Shown here piece by piece: positions 55,441 to 64,000 of a stretch of 64,000 nucleotides of DNA (positions are counted from its first letter, which is position 1; each line of letters begins with the position of its first letter). The stretch comes from Sepiola atlantica (lineage: Eukaryota; Mollusca; Cephalopoda; Sepiida; Sepiolidae), in contig OY744525.1 in assembly GCA_963556195.1 (NCBI GenBank), forward strand, positions 61,922,272 to 61,986,271, given 5' to 3'. A model generated the notes under the pieces. It ran no database searches and had not been told where the DNA came from. It worked only from the letters and a program-made list of their open reading frames with translations. The translations under genes and the position numbers were made by a program.

Positions 55441-55890
55441 TGATCCAGTCATCTACTTGGCCATGTCTGCTGCCATGACAACAGAAGGGAAACATCTGCC
55501 GAAGATGTATCGACAGATAAGCTGGCTGTTGCCGCCGCTTCAAATGTCTCCGCTTTTCGATTTTGCCAACATCGAAAAATCTTCTTCGATCACCGGCCAT
55601 CATCGCCCCCAGCATCACCATTCTTGAAATCTCCCCCTCCCAGGCCCAGCTATAAACTGGACTCCACAGTCTTCATCTCTTTCACTTTCGCTCGAGTTGG
55701 TTCTTTGAGTTTTACCGTCTCTCTCTTTCTCCTGCCAAAGATTCATTATCATTCGCAGACAGTATTCGAGGTTTCTGTTATACCATTCTCTCGGTATCTG
55801 TGTCATAGCATAATGATAAAAAAGCCATGGAAATATGCATGTATATGTACGTACGTGGATACAGAAGTATTTATAAAGACTGAGGACATG
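55441..55890. other. Unique mixed-composition block
   Basis: After the TC tract the composition becomes balanced with several CpGs. A plus ORF at 55463-55627 (54 codons, starts MSAAMTTEGKHLPK) and a minus ORF (55331-55621) overlap; neither has a recognised domain. An exon here is possible but not supported. Confidence 0.3.
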
Positions 55891-55936
55891 AATATATATA
55901 TATATATAGATATATATAGATATATATATATATATG
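55891..55936. repeat. (AT)n with GATA interruptions
   Basis: TA dinucleotides interrupted by 'gatatatataga'. Confidence 0.9.
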
Positions 55937-57060
55937 TCTTTACAAAGTTAGGTATATCTATATGTTAAGATATTTGTATGGATTCACTCCTATAATTAAC
56001 CAATCATTATTCTGGTTTAAAATACAAATAAGGATTAAATGTTGCCTACTGTAAACATGGAAAGAAAATGAAGGGTTACTAGCTTTGAAGTGTGTGAACT
56101 GTTTCGCATGGTGGGCACTCGATTTTCAGTGGAAAAAAGAACTTGTGTTCGTAGTTAGATTTTTTATAGGTGGCATTCATTTGCATATGAGAACAACTAC
56201 TTTAAAAAGGAACAAAGGACAGGCAGTTCGAAATTTGACGGCTGAGAGAGAAGATTGAGATTGTTCGTGCGGTGTTGTATAACAGAAGTTGCTTTAAATT
56301 CATTACCGGATTATAATTATGAATTTTGAAACAGCTGCTAAGCGTAACCAGTCCAAAAGTGGGCTATATTAATTTAGTTTTATTCAAAAGTGGGCTATAT
56401 TAACTTAATTTAGTTTTACTCAAAAGTGAGCTATATTAACTTAATTTAGTTTTATTCAAAAGTGAGCTATATTAACTTAATTTAGTTTTATTCAAAAGTG
56501 GGCTATATTAACTTAATTTAGTTTTATTCAAAAGTGGGCTATATTAATTTAGTTTTATTCAAAAGTGGGCTATATTAATTTACTTTTATTCAAAAGTGGG
56601 CTATATTAATTTACTTTTATTCAAAAGTGAGCTATATTAACTTAATTTAGTTTTATTCAAAAGTGGGCTATATTAACTTAATTTAGTTTTATTCAAAAGT
56701 GAGCTATATTAACTTAATTTAGTTTTATTCAAAAGTGGGCTATATTAATTTAGTTTTATTCAAAAGTGAGCTATATTAACTTAATTTAGTTTTATTCAAA
56801 AGTGAGCTATATTAACTTAATTTAGTTTTATTCAAAAGTGGGCTATATTAACTTAATTTAGTTTTATTTAAAAGTGGGCTATATTAACTTAATTTAGTTT
56901 TATTCAAAAGTATAAAAAGAGTGTGAAAATTTATAGATTTTCCCCATATTTCGATTTATTTGGAGCATTTTTAAGGGTTTTTAGGGGACATAATATGAGC
57001 ATTTTAAAATTGAACCATTCTTAAAAAGTCTTTTGATCTTTTGTTTACAAAGTTCTGCAA
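55937..57060 (+). mobile_element. Helitron-like element expanded by a minisatellite
   Basis: Left end TCTTTACAAAGTTAGGTAT and the following words match the element at 50708. The homology resumes after the minisatellite ('ccccatatttcgatttattt', 'ggggacataatatg'). The right end is unclear: a CTAG|T occurs at 57119-57123, but homology with 58700 crosses it. Confidence 0.45.
56352..56911. repeat. 36/28 bp minisatellite
   Basis: About sixteen units of TCAAAAGTGGGCTATATTAA + CTTAATTTAGTTTTAT (36 bp) or a shorter version lacking part of CTTAATTTA (28 bp). GGG/GAG alternates at one site. Lies inside the Helitron-like element. Confidence 0.93.
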
Positions 57061-57127
57061 ACAGTTCAAGGAAAGGTATCAATATTATGAAAACCAAAGA
57101 GACATTCGTGACACACCGCTAGTATTA

Positions 57128-57445
57128 GAATACATGAATTTATTCGGAAAGTACATCACACCGTTGGTGGTAATCCTAGAAGATATGTGAGGTTGATTGC
57201 AAAAATAAATAGTGTGTCAGAAGGAACAACCTGAAATGTTGTCCACAAAAGACATTAGATTCAAGTCTTATGTGATGAGTAAAGGTCATTTTACACCAGA
57301 AAAGGTAAAGGAAAATCTCTTAGTCAAAACTAATAGACTTCTAAACAAATGAAACGAATTTCATGATCACATGACATTTGGTATCTAGCTTACCAGATCT
57401 CAATCTTTTGTGACGACTATGTATGGAGTGTAGTTGAGTAAAGAA
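57128..57445 (+). pseudogene. Tc1/IS630-like transposase fragment (copy 1)
   Basis: Reading forward, pieces give SEGTIWNVVHKDIRFKSYVM, then SKGHFTPEKVKEN, then frame-broken 'ctatgtatggagtgtagttg' = YVWSVVE. This wording is familiar from IS630/Tc1-type transposases. It is degenerate and merges into the 80 bp satellite. Confidence 0.62.
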
Positions 57446-58240
57446 TTAATAAAGCACCCTCATAACACTAATTAAATAGACACATTTTAATACATAGTTT
57501 ATTTTTTCTATAGTTGAGTAAAGAATTAATAAAGCACCCTCATAACACTAATTAAATAGACACATTTTAATACATAGCTTATTTTTTCTATAGTTGAGTA
57601 AAGAATTAATAAAGCACCCTCATAACACTAATTGAATAGACACATTTTAAGACATAGCTTATTTTTTTCTATAGTTGAGTAAAGAATTAATAAAGCACCC
57701 TCATAACACTAATTGAATAGACACATTTTAAGACATAGCTTATTTTTTTCTATAGTTGAGTAAAGAATTAATAAAGCACCCTCATAACACTAATTGAATA
57801 GACACATTTTAAGACATAGCTTATTTTTTTCTATAGTTGAGTAAAGAATTAATAAAGCACCCTCATAACCCTAATTGAATTGACACATTTTAAGACATAG
57901 CTTATTTTTTCTATAGTTGAGTAAAGAATTAATAAAGCACCCTCATAACACTTATTAAATTGACACATTTTAAGACATCGCTTATTTTTTCTATAGTTGA
58001 GTAAAGAATTAATAAAGCACCCTCATAACACTAATTGAATAGACACATTTTAAGACATAGCTTATTTTTTCTATAGTTGAGTAAAGAATTAATAAAGCAC
58101 CCTCATAACACTAATTGAATAGACACATTTTAAGACATAGCTTATTTTTTTCTATAGTTGAGTAAAGAATTAATAAAGCACCCTCATAACACTAATTGAA
58201 TAGACACATTTTAAGACATCGCTTATTTTTTTCTATAGCA
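57431..58240. repeat. ~80 bp satellite seeded from transposase sequence
   Basis: Ten units of 80-82 bp: TAGTTGAGTAAAGAATTAAT, AAAGCACCCTCATAACACTA, ATTGAATAGACACATTTTAA, GACATAGCTTATTTTTTCTA. The first half of the unit is the continuation of the transposase frame seen in copy 2 (WSVVEKKINEHP region at 60140-60180). Units are over 90% alike by eye. Confidence 0.92.
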
Positions 58241-58480
58241 GAATTATTATTTGACTTCATATTTTCTATATTTCAGACGTATCGACGGCAAATCCTATGA
58301 TTACACAACAGATGAAGAAGCACAATTATCAAAACTATAAATTACCCGTCTGTGGAATACAGTACCACAGGGCTGCTTCCCAGCTGACTATAACACAGCC
58401 ATTTTCAAGTCCAATGTAAACAAATTCTTGTTGAGCCATCCTCTTAAATAATCAAATTCTGCCCAATTTACACTATTGTA
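58241..58480 (+). pseudogene. LINE C-terminal end (RLWNT type)
   Basis: 58345-58450 reads RLWNTVPQGCFPADYNTA then FKSNVNKFLLSHPLK and a stop, the same end as 39065-39205. The preceding 'tattatttgacttcatattttctatatttc' recurs at 58856-58890. Confidence 0.7.
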
Positions 58481-58985
58481 ACAAATCATCACAGTGTTGT
58501 CTCACCATCCACCCATTAACTTTTGTCCTTGAGTGGCCTTTGGGCCTTGACTCTTATTAAAAAAAAAAAAAAATTTTTTAAATGAAGAAACAGTTATCAA
58601 AACTATAAAGGTTGAATAGAAATAGAACCATTTATAAAGTTTTTTGAGCTTTTGTTTATAAAGTTTGCAAAGATGAAAAGCTATCATCATTATCAAAACG
58701 TAAGAGATATTCTAGACACTGATAGTCTTAGAATACATGAGTTTATTGGGCAAGTACAGCACACCATTGGTGGTAATCTTAGAAGATCCACGAGTATATA
58801 GTATCACAGGGTGTATAAGGTATTTGAGGGCATAGGTTCTTTTTTACTATAGCATGAATATTATTTGACTTTATATTTTCTATATTTCAGAAGTATCAAT
58901 GGCAGCTCCGACAATTACACAATAAATAAAGCACACAGTTATGGAAAATATAAAGGCTGGAGAGAAATACAACCATTTAAAAAAG
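58481..58985. repeat. Rearranged repeat segments
   Basis: 58500-58550 is an inverted dispersed-repeat arm. 58615-58800 is a diverged copy of 57015-57190. 58856-58940 repeats 58250-58335. Poly-A at 58558-58573. No gene. Confidence 0.55.
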
Positions 58986-58989
58986 TCAC

Positions 58990-59845
58990 TTATATTCATT
59001 TTTCTTCTATTTCAAATCACCCCAAACAAGGCACACTGCCAATGATACATAAGGGGCTGCTGTGAATTAGGGGCCAGATTTATATGGGACATCCTAAATG
59101 GGGAGTTGTGCAGCTAGATATTTGTTCGAATTACATTTAAATTTCTGCATGTTAATACAGGCATGGAAACGGAGGGAATTCCAAAAGCAAGCAGTTTGAG
59201 GAAAGAACCTATTAGGGTAGAAAGTCTTCCAGCATCTGGGGACCTCTACAGTGAAGAGGCATGATTTTGCTGCTTGTCAGGTTTGTCGGGAGTATTTACG
59301 TTGAGGGGGCACAAGTGAAGCAAGTTCGGAGCACATTTCATTGAAGTATTTGTAAAACAATTACGGGGATGAGCCATTGCAGCGATCGGACAGGAGTGTG
59401 GTAGACAGTGTGGGACTTATTAAGTTAGAGACTCTTGTTTGGACTCTGTCCTAGCAGAAAAAAAACTAGTGTTTGGTGCACCAGCCCAGATGTGGCAACA
59501 ATACTCTATGCATGGGCGAATGGTGGCTTTGTAGACATATAGGATACTGGCAGGTGCGAGAAGTTTTCTAGCCGGTAGAGGGAGCCCACCTTCTCTGCGG
59601 AAAACTTGGCACTATCTTCTATGTATTTATTCCAATTCATGTTATCTGTGAATGTCAGGCCTAGAAGTTGAATGTTGAACTCTCGAGAATGAGTGGTTGG
59701 TAAGGTTTCTCATAATTGTCAACGGAAAGGTTTCTTGTAATTGTTAAAAGGAAAGGAGCTTAGTCTTAGTAAAATTAAATGTAATCATCAATTTATGTCC
59801 CCATTCCACTACAGACTGGAGGTCATTTTTTAAGGATTCGGCCAT
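58990..59845 (-). pseudogene. CR1/Jockey-like LINE, longest C-terminal copy
   Basis: The minus strand covers more than the other copies: 'gactggaggtcattttttaa' region reads AESLKNDLQSVVEWGHKL, then FNFTKTKLL, LLGLTFTDNMNWNKYIEDSA, KVGSLYR, then WAGAPNTSF and the C-terminal block. The 3' end lies at 59010-59080. No catalytic RT motif remains; several frameshifts. Confidence 0.8.
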
Positions 59846-59859
59846 TGCCTTGGATATGT

Positions 59860-60360
59860 GTGCATTCGATTTTACAAGTACAGCAAACCATTGGTGGTAA
59901 TCCTTGAAGTTGTTTGCAGAAGAACACTGTGATTAGGAACAATCTGAAATGTCACAAAAACATCAGATATATGCGATGAGTAAAGGTCATTTTACACCCG
60001 AAAAGGTAAAGAAAATCGCCTCATCAGAGCGTATCGGATCACAAAATGCAGAAATGGATAGCGGAAAACTTTTGTGATCATATGACGCCTAACATTTGGC
60101 CTCTTAGCTCTCGAGATCTCAATCTTTTGGACTACTATATATGAAGTGTAGTTGAGAAAAAAAATTAATGAACATCCTTATAGCACTAAATAATCCCTAA
60201 CATTGTCCATGGAGTAATGTACAATAGGAACAATGACCACCTGATCCTAGCATGTAAGTGATTCATACCTCACATAAAAGCTGTTATCAGAGTTGAAGAT
60301 TTTAATGAATTAAATTACAAAACAATATATTTATTCTTATCGTCAAAACGTTGTACAGTA
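59860..60360 (+). pseudogene. Tc1/IS630-like transposase fragment (copy 2)
   Basis: Better preserved than copy 1: RDLNLLDYYIWSVVEKKINE follows a ...WPLSS-like stretch; then FIPHIKAVIRVEDFNELNYK and a terminal region near 60350. The Asp in LLDYYIW is in the position of the last catalytic residue of IS630/Tc1/mariner transposases. N-terminal half missing. Confidence 0.68.
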
Positions 60361-60499
60361 AAAAGACATTATTATATGTTTCTAAGTCAGAATTGTGTAT
60401 GTATAAATCTGCACTGAAATACACATCCTGTCTCTAATAACAATAATAATAGAAGAAACCTGATAAAAGGAATAAATATTTAGGCAATATACCTTAGCA

Positions 60500-61520
60500 A
60501 AATATTCTGCCTTTTCATAGGCTGGACAAAAGAACTCAGACATCTGGACCCAAGAACTGGGAAACTAATGCACGAAACCATAAGGATAATATTGACTGAC
60601 ACCATGTAAAAAGGAGAGAAGGAGAAACGAAACCTGGTAAGTATAGAAGACTGTGGATTGCATACAAAAAAAAAAAGTACTAGAAAAATACATGACCTGT
60701 AAAAGAAAAAGCCTCTGCTAAAATGAACAATATATGGAGATAAAAGGCGGAAAAGAAAAATGGGAAAAGAAGCAGCTTCATGGGCGATTTATAAGTCTGG
60801 CCAGAGAATAGATGCACAAAAACACATGGACATGGCTACGAAAAGGACACTTGAACAGAGAAAAAGAATCGCTACTAACAACTGCACAGAATGAACTATA
60901 TCAAAGTTAAAATTGACAAAACACAGGAAAACAGTAAATGTAGACTCTGTGGGCAAAGAGACGAAACGATAAATCACATAAGTGAATGCAGCAAACTAAT
61001 CCAAAAAGAATATAAAACAGACTACTGCATGAGAAAGGTAGTCCACTGGGAAGTGTGCAAACCTCTGCACTTTGAACATACAGACAAATGGTACAGACAC
61101 TAACCGAAGACGGTAGTGGAAAATGGAAAACACAGAATCCTCTGGGACATGGAGGTACAAACAGACAAACTCGTCGAAGTAAGGAGACAGGATGTAATAA
61201 TAGTCATGAAGGAGAAAACCTGCTAAATCATAGATTTTGCCGTACCGGAATACCACAGATTAGAAAAACAAAGATGGGAAAACAAAGCAAATACATGAAA
61301 CTTGCCAGAGAACTGAAAGAAATACGAGACATAAGGAAAGTCAATATAATACCAATAATTGTATGAGCACTAGGAACAGTCCCCAAAAATCAGGAAAAAA
61401 GACTAGGAAAAATTGGAATTAAAGGGAAGATTGAGACCATACAACGCGCAGCAATGATGAAAGCAGCCAAAATCTTTTTTAAATTCCCCCAATGCGTAAA
61501 ACTAACCCAGATAACCAACA
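60500..61520 (+). pseudogene. LINE C-terminal region with zinc knuckle and nuclease-like domain
   Basis: Read forward with frameshifts: 'HGRFISLARE' and NTWTWLRKGHLNREKESLL, then IKVKIDKTQENSKCRLCGQR with DETINHISEC (a CCHC finger, 60891-61000), then RILWDMEVQTDKL, RRQDVIIVMKEKTC and IIDFAVPEYH. The last part resembles the restriction-like endonuclease of R2/R4/NeSL-type LINEs, in which an RPD...IDF pattern is usual; here P is Q. Two in-frame stops (61103 and ~61223). Reverse transcriptase is absent upstream. Dead. Confidence 0.72.
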
Positions 61521-61547
61521 AATGCTAACTAGCTACAGGTAAGTCGA

Positions 61548-61938
61548 AATCCTGGTTCTTGGCCTTTTGGCTAAGATCAACGTGTAGTATCTGTTCCAAT
61601 GAATACTACACCCCATAAACTGGTATTGTCTTGGCCTTCGAGGCTTGATTTACGCCGGTCTATGGGTCAGTCCTGTGCAGTTCTAGGAGGTCCATCCTCC
61701 CAGGCTTTGCCTCCCCTCTTTGGGGAGTAGTAAGTTTGTTGCTTACTGCCTGAGGCGCCCCTACCGGGGAAAGCCGACGGGGCTGCCCAGGCAATTTTTA
61801 ATGGCCAGAGTGCTCACCTTCTCGGGTGCTGGCTTTTCAAGCCCCACTTTCCCAACCCGACCTTGGGTCACATCTTACTTTGTGGGAGTAAGATAAAACT
61901 GTCCTTGTGCCTAACCTCCTAGAGAAGGAGGTAAATAA
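61548..61938 (+). mobile_element. U2-headed SINE, subfamily A, full-length
   Basis: A 14 bp target duplication TACAGGTAAGTCGA lies at 61534-61547 and 61939-61952. The head reads ATCCTGGTTCTTGG then GGCCTTTTGGCTAAGATCAA and GTGTAGTATCTGTTC, matching the 5' ~45 nt of U2 snRNA, including the branch-site-pairing GTAGTA. After TTC the sequence leaves U2 entirely. A ~75 bp segment ('catgaatactac' region to 'gccggtctatgggtcag') is present here but not in the 14.5 kb copy. The body and TAAATAA tail are as in subfamily A. It is not a functional U2 gene because the Sm site and 3' stem-loops are missing. Confidence 0.9.
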
Positions 61939-61952
61939 TACAGGTAAGTCGA

Positions 61953-62412
61953 TATAGTATTAGAACCAAAAAATCTAAAAAGAACATCATACGAGCCCAA
62001 GAGAACTGAAACTGACAAAAATTCTATGAACTGACAGCCACATCCCTTAAGACACACACACACACACTATGTGATGGCACAAGTCTCTGCTGGTACCACA
62101 CAAAATGGTCGTGCAGAGTTAAGGAAGATTAAAAGACCAAGGAGAGAGAGAGCCGACCAGATCTCTACTGGAAGGGTGGGTGAGAGCACTAGAACCTTGT
62201 TGGACATTACTGTCACTCAAATTCCAGAGAAAACCAGCAGTTGATGCCAGCGAGAAATCAGTGGTAAATGGCAGTTGCAATGACGCAAAATGATTTGCAA
62301 CGGTTATCAAAAGAGTCAGAGAGCTTGTCACTCAGACTCCAGGGAATACCACTGGTTATTGTCAGTTATAATAGCTTGTGTGAAAATTCCTAGTAAGTAA
62401 ATAGTAATAATA
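61953..62412. other. Intergenic sequence
   Basis: (CA)n at 62051-62067. A short direct repeat ('tcagactccaggga' / 'tcactcaaattccagaga', with 'ccagcagttgatgcc' / 'ccactggttattgtc') spans 62205-62365. No gene. Confidence 0.45.
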
Positions 62413-62413
62413 A

Positions 62414-62713
62414 CTAGCGGGACCCTGTGGAAATTCCACAGTGTTTTTTACATTTTACTGTTAATAATATTATCCGGTGGCTAGAAATATGCACATATTT
62501 AACTCACCAAAATTTTGCGCGACGGGATGGAAGTATATATATTTATTTCTATTACTCGGTTGCTAGGGCAAAAGCCGTCTCTTCAGCAGTCACCATCGGT
62601 CGCCACTCCCCTCTAACTCGCCCCCTCCCTCCCCCCGTTGTCAGGGCCAAAAGTAAATACTAAATCTTCTTAAATAGGAGTGTCAGTTCGTGACACAAAA
62701 TAAATAACACACT

Positions 62714-62755
<42 letters not shown>

Positions 62756-63097
62756 TAAATAAATAAGAATAAGAAGAAATTTTAAATATTAAAAAAATAA
62801 TAATAATAAATAAATATCGTAAGCCTGAAACCGGCCCATTTGGTAAGCGTTTCTGCATCTCCTCCTCCTTCCATGCTAAAGCGACAGTAGCAAGTCGGGT
62901 CAGTTACTGGTTTATTAAGTTAATTTTGATCTATTTAGCAACTTCATTTAGTTAGCTCAGTGGTAAAGTCACCGCTTTCCATGTAGATGTTATGGTTTCA
63001 ATTCCAAGTCTCTCCGTCCATTTTGTTTGTTGTTTATTTATTGAATTTCTTTAGGACCGTGAGACACGTACGTACACCTTAGCGCATTAATATATAG

Positions 63098-63098
<1 letters not shown>
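62414..63098 (-). mobile_element. Non-autonomous Helitron-like element
   Basis: On the minus strand it begins A|TCTATATATTAATGCGC at 63098 and ends with a hairpin CTGTGGAAATTCCACAG, then 'ggtcccgCTAG' and T at 62414/62413. Correct A/T insertion context at both ends. 685 bp, no helicase. It contains (AT)n and AAAT repeats (62718-62765) and an antisense tRNA-like segment. Confidence 0.75.
62945..63020 (+). pseudogene. tRNA-like segment inside the Helitron
   Basis: Plus strand: A box GTTAGCTCAGTGGTAAAG and B-box-like GGTTTCAATTCC with tRNA-like spacing, antisense to the Helitron. The acceptor stem is not conserved. Same arrangement as at 191-260. Confidence 0.55.
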
Positions 63099-63160
<62 letters not shown>

Positions 63161-63640
63161 TGTGAAGGAGGGGTGCTGTAATATTTGGGGAGACTTGCTT
63201 TCATTCACACCATCTTCTGCTGGTCTAAAAGCATTAATATAATAAAAATGATAATTTGGTCTACCACAATCTTGAAACTCATTTCAATTCCTTTATTATT
63301 CATATATCATCATCATCATTTTCTTTCCTATTTGATGACGACTTCCGGTGAAATATCAATCGCCATCTGCTACTCTGTCTGCTGAAGACCCATCAGCCAC
63401 CAGACCGGAAATTCTTGTCTTTGGGAGTTCTGTTTTGTGTCTGCTTTGGTACGGATTTATCCACAGATAGCTGTTTTGTCGTATTACACTCTTCAGTGTG
63501 GCTGGACATAGCAAATGTATCCACACTGAGATTCGAAAGCAAAACGCCAGGCTACATCCAAATGTCACTGACATATATATATATATATATATCCTTGGTC
63601 TAACATTCACCATTAACATAAATTGAAATAAATACATAGT
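63099..63640. repeat. (AAT)n and (AT)n microsatellites, intergenic
   Basis: AATAATG/AATAAT repeats at 63100-63161, (CAT)n near 63307-63320 and (AT)n at 63572-63591. ORFs on both strands at 63356-63649 have no recognised domain. Confidence 0.7.
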
Positions 63641-63644
63641 CATC

Positions 63645-64000
63645 CGCAAAATAGATGGGCTCCCTCTACCAGGCTAGTAAACTTCTCACACCTGCCAGTA
63701 TCCTATATCTCTTGAAAGTCACCATTCACTCAAGCATGGAGTATTGTTGCCACATCTGGGCTGGTGTACCAACCACTAGTCTTAGAGAGAGAGACTGACA
63801 GCGTACAAAAAAAGAGAGTCTCTAACCTAATAGGTCCCACACTGTTTACCAAGCTCCATCCCCCTCGCCGCAATGTTGCATCCCTATGCTTGTTTTACAA
63901 GTACTTTCAATTAATGTGCTCCGACGCAAAATCCCACCCCATTCATTGCAGAGGTCCCCAGATGCCAGAAAAGATTCTACTCTAATAGCTTCTTTCCTCG
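63645..64000 (+). pseudogene. CR1/Jockey-like LINE C-terminal copy, runs off the window
   Basis: Pieces read GLPLPG-like then LLTPASILYLLKVTIHSSME, YCCHIWAGVPTTS, KKRVSNLIGPTLFTKLH, RRNVASLCLFYKYF and PRCQKRFYSNSF. Matches 29396 onward, with frameshifts. The 3' end is beyond 64000. Confidence 0.82.

Noticed and set aside
54866..55478. Three ORFs of 132-191 codons with a repeated SLPFLLLFLSYFSSFLT-like pattern
   Set aside because: A 17 bp TC-rich repeat read in three frames; the periodic product is an artefact.
57119..57123. Helitron right end CTAG|T at 57122
   Set aside because: The homologous segment near 58700 continues across this point, so it is probably not an element boundary.
61561..61596. 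A functional U2 snRNA gene
   Set aside because: Only the first ~45 nt match U2. The Sm site and 3' stem-loops are missing, and the copy is flanked by a target duplication.
62945..63020. A functional tRNA gene
   Set aside because: A and B boxes are present but the acceptor and anticodon stems do not pair. The same applies to 191-260, 11605-11680, 25933-26002 and 37971-38040.

Overview
This 64 kb window is AT-rich, repeat-dominated animal nuclear DNA. I found no exon, rRNA gene, intact tRNA gene or CRISPR array that I can support. Nearly everything recognisable is a transposable element, an element fragment, or a satellite or microsatellite. The best guess for the host is a mollusc, probably a cephalopod. 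That rests on a LINE 3' tail of the 'ccaacacatgccagcatg' type ending in (GAT)n, which I associate with octopus and squid DNA, and on molluscan-style AAGGGAGATAACT motifs near 10 kb. The assignment is inference from recall, not from a search.

Layout. 0-6.3 kb holds a short Helitron (26-603), then an imperfect ~170-200 bp satellite whose units contain the reverse complement of a Helitron 3' hairpin, closing with a Helitron 3' end at 6282. 6.3-14.4 kb holds fold-back repeats, a LINE C-terminal fragment, a pyrimidine tract and degenerate tRNA-type SINE pieces. 14464-16045 is a nearly intact mariner (DD34D transposase, one nonsense codon and one frameshift) with a SINE inserted in it. 16.9-19.5 kb has two fold-back MITEs, one nested in a LINE. 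20-41 kb is a patchwork of two LINE lineages, fold-back elements and AT microsatellites, ending in a decayed endonuclease-RT LINE. 42.5-45 kb has a ~594 bp tandem duplication, each half carrying a 30 bp minisatellite, then a 27 bp minisatellite. 45-52.5 kb has LINE and SINE copies, a purine tract, a fold-back element with a hammerhead-ribozyme-like sequence, a Helitron and a hAT MITE. 52.5-58.3 kb is mostly minisatellite. 58.3-64 kb has LINE, Tc1/IS630-like and Helitron remnants.

Most interesting points: (1) a SINE lineage headed by the 5' end of U2 snRNA, with at least eight copies in two subfamilies, two copies flanked by 14 bp target duplications; (2) a sequence at 49927-49971 (minus) that meets every core requirement I know for a type I hammerhead ribozyme; (3) two Helitron-like elements with correct A/T insertion boundaries that both carry a tRNA-like module in antisense; (4) an 80 bp satellite apparently seeded from a transposase reading-frame fragment. 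Long ORFs in the purine and pyrimidine tracts and in the 27 bp repeat are composition artefacts, not genes.
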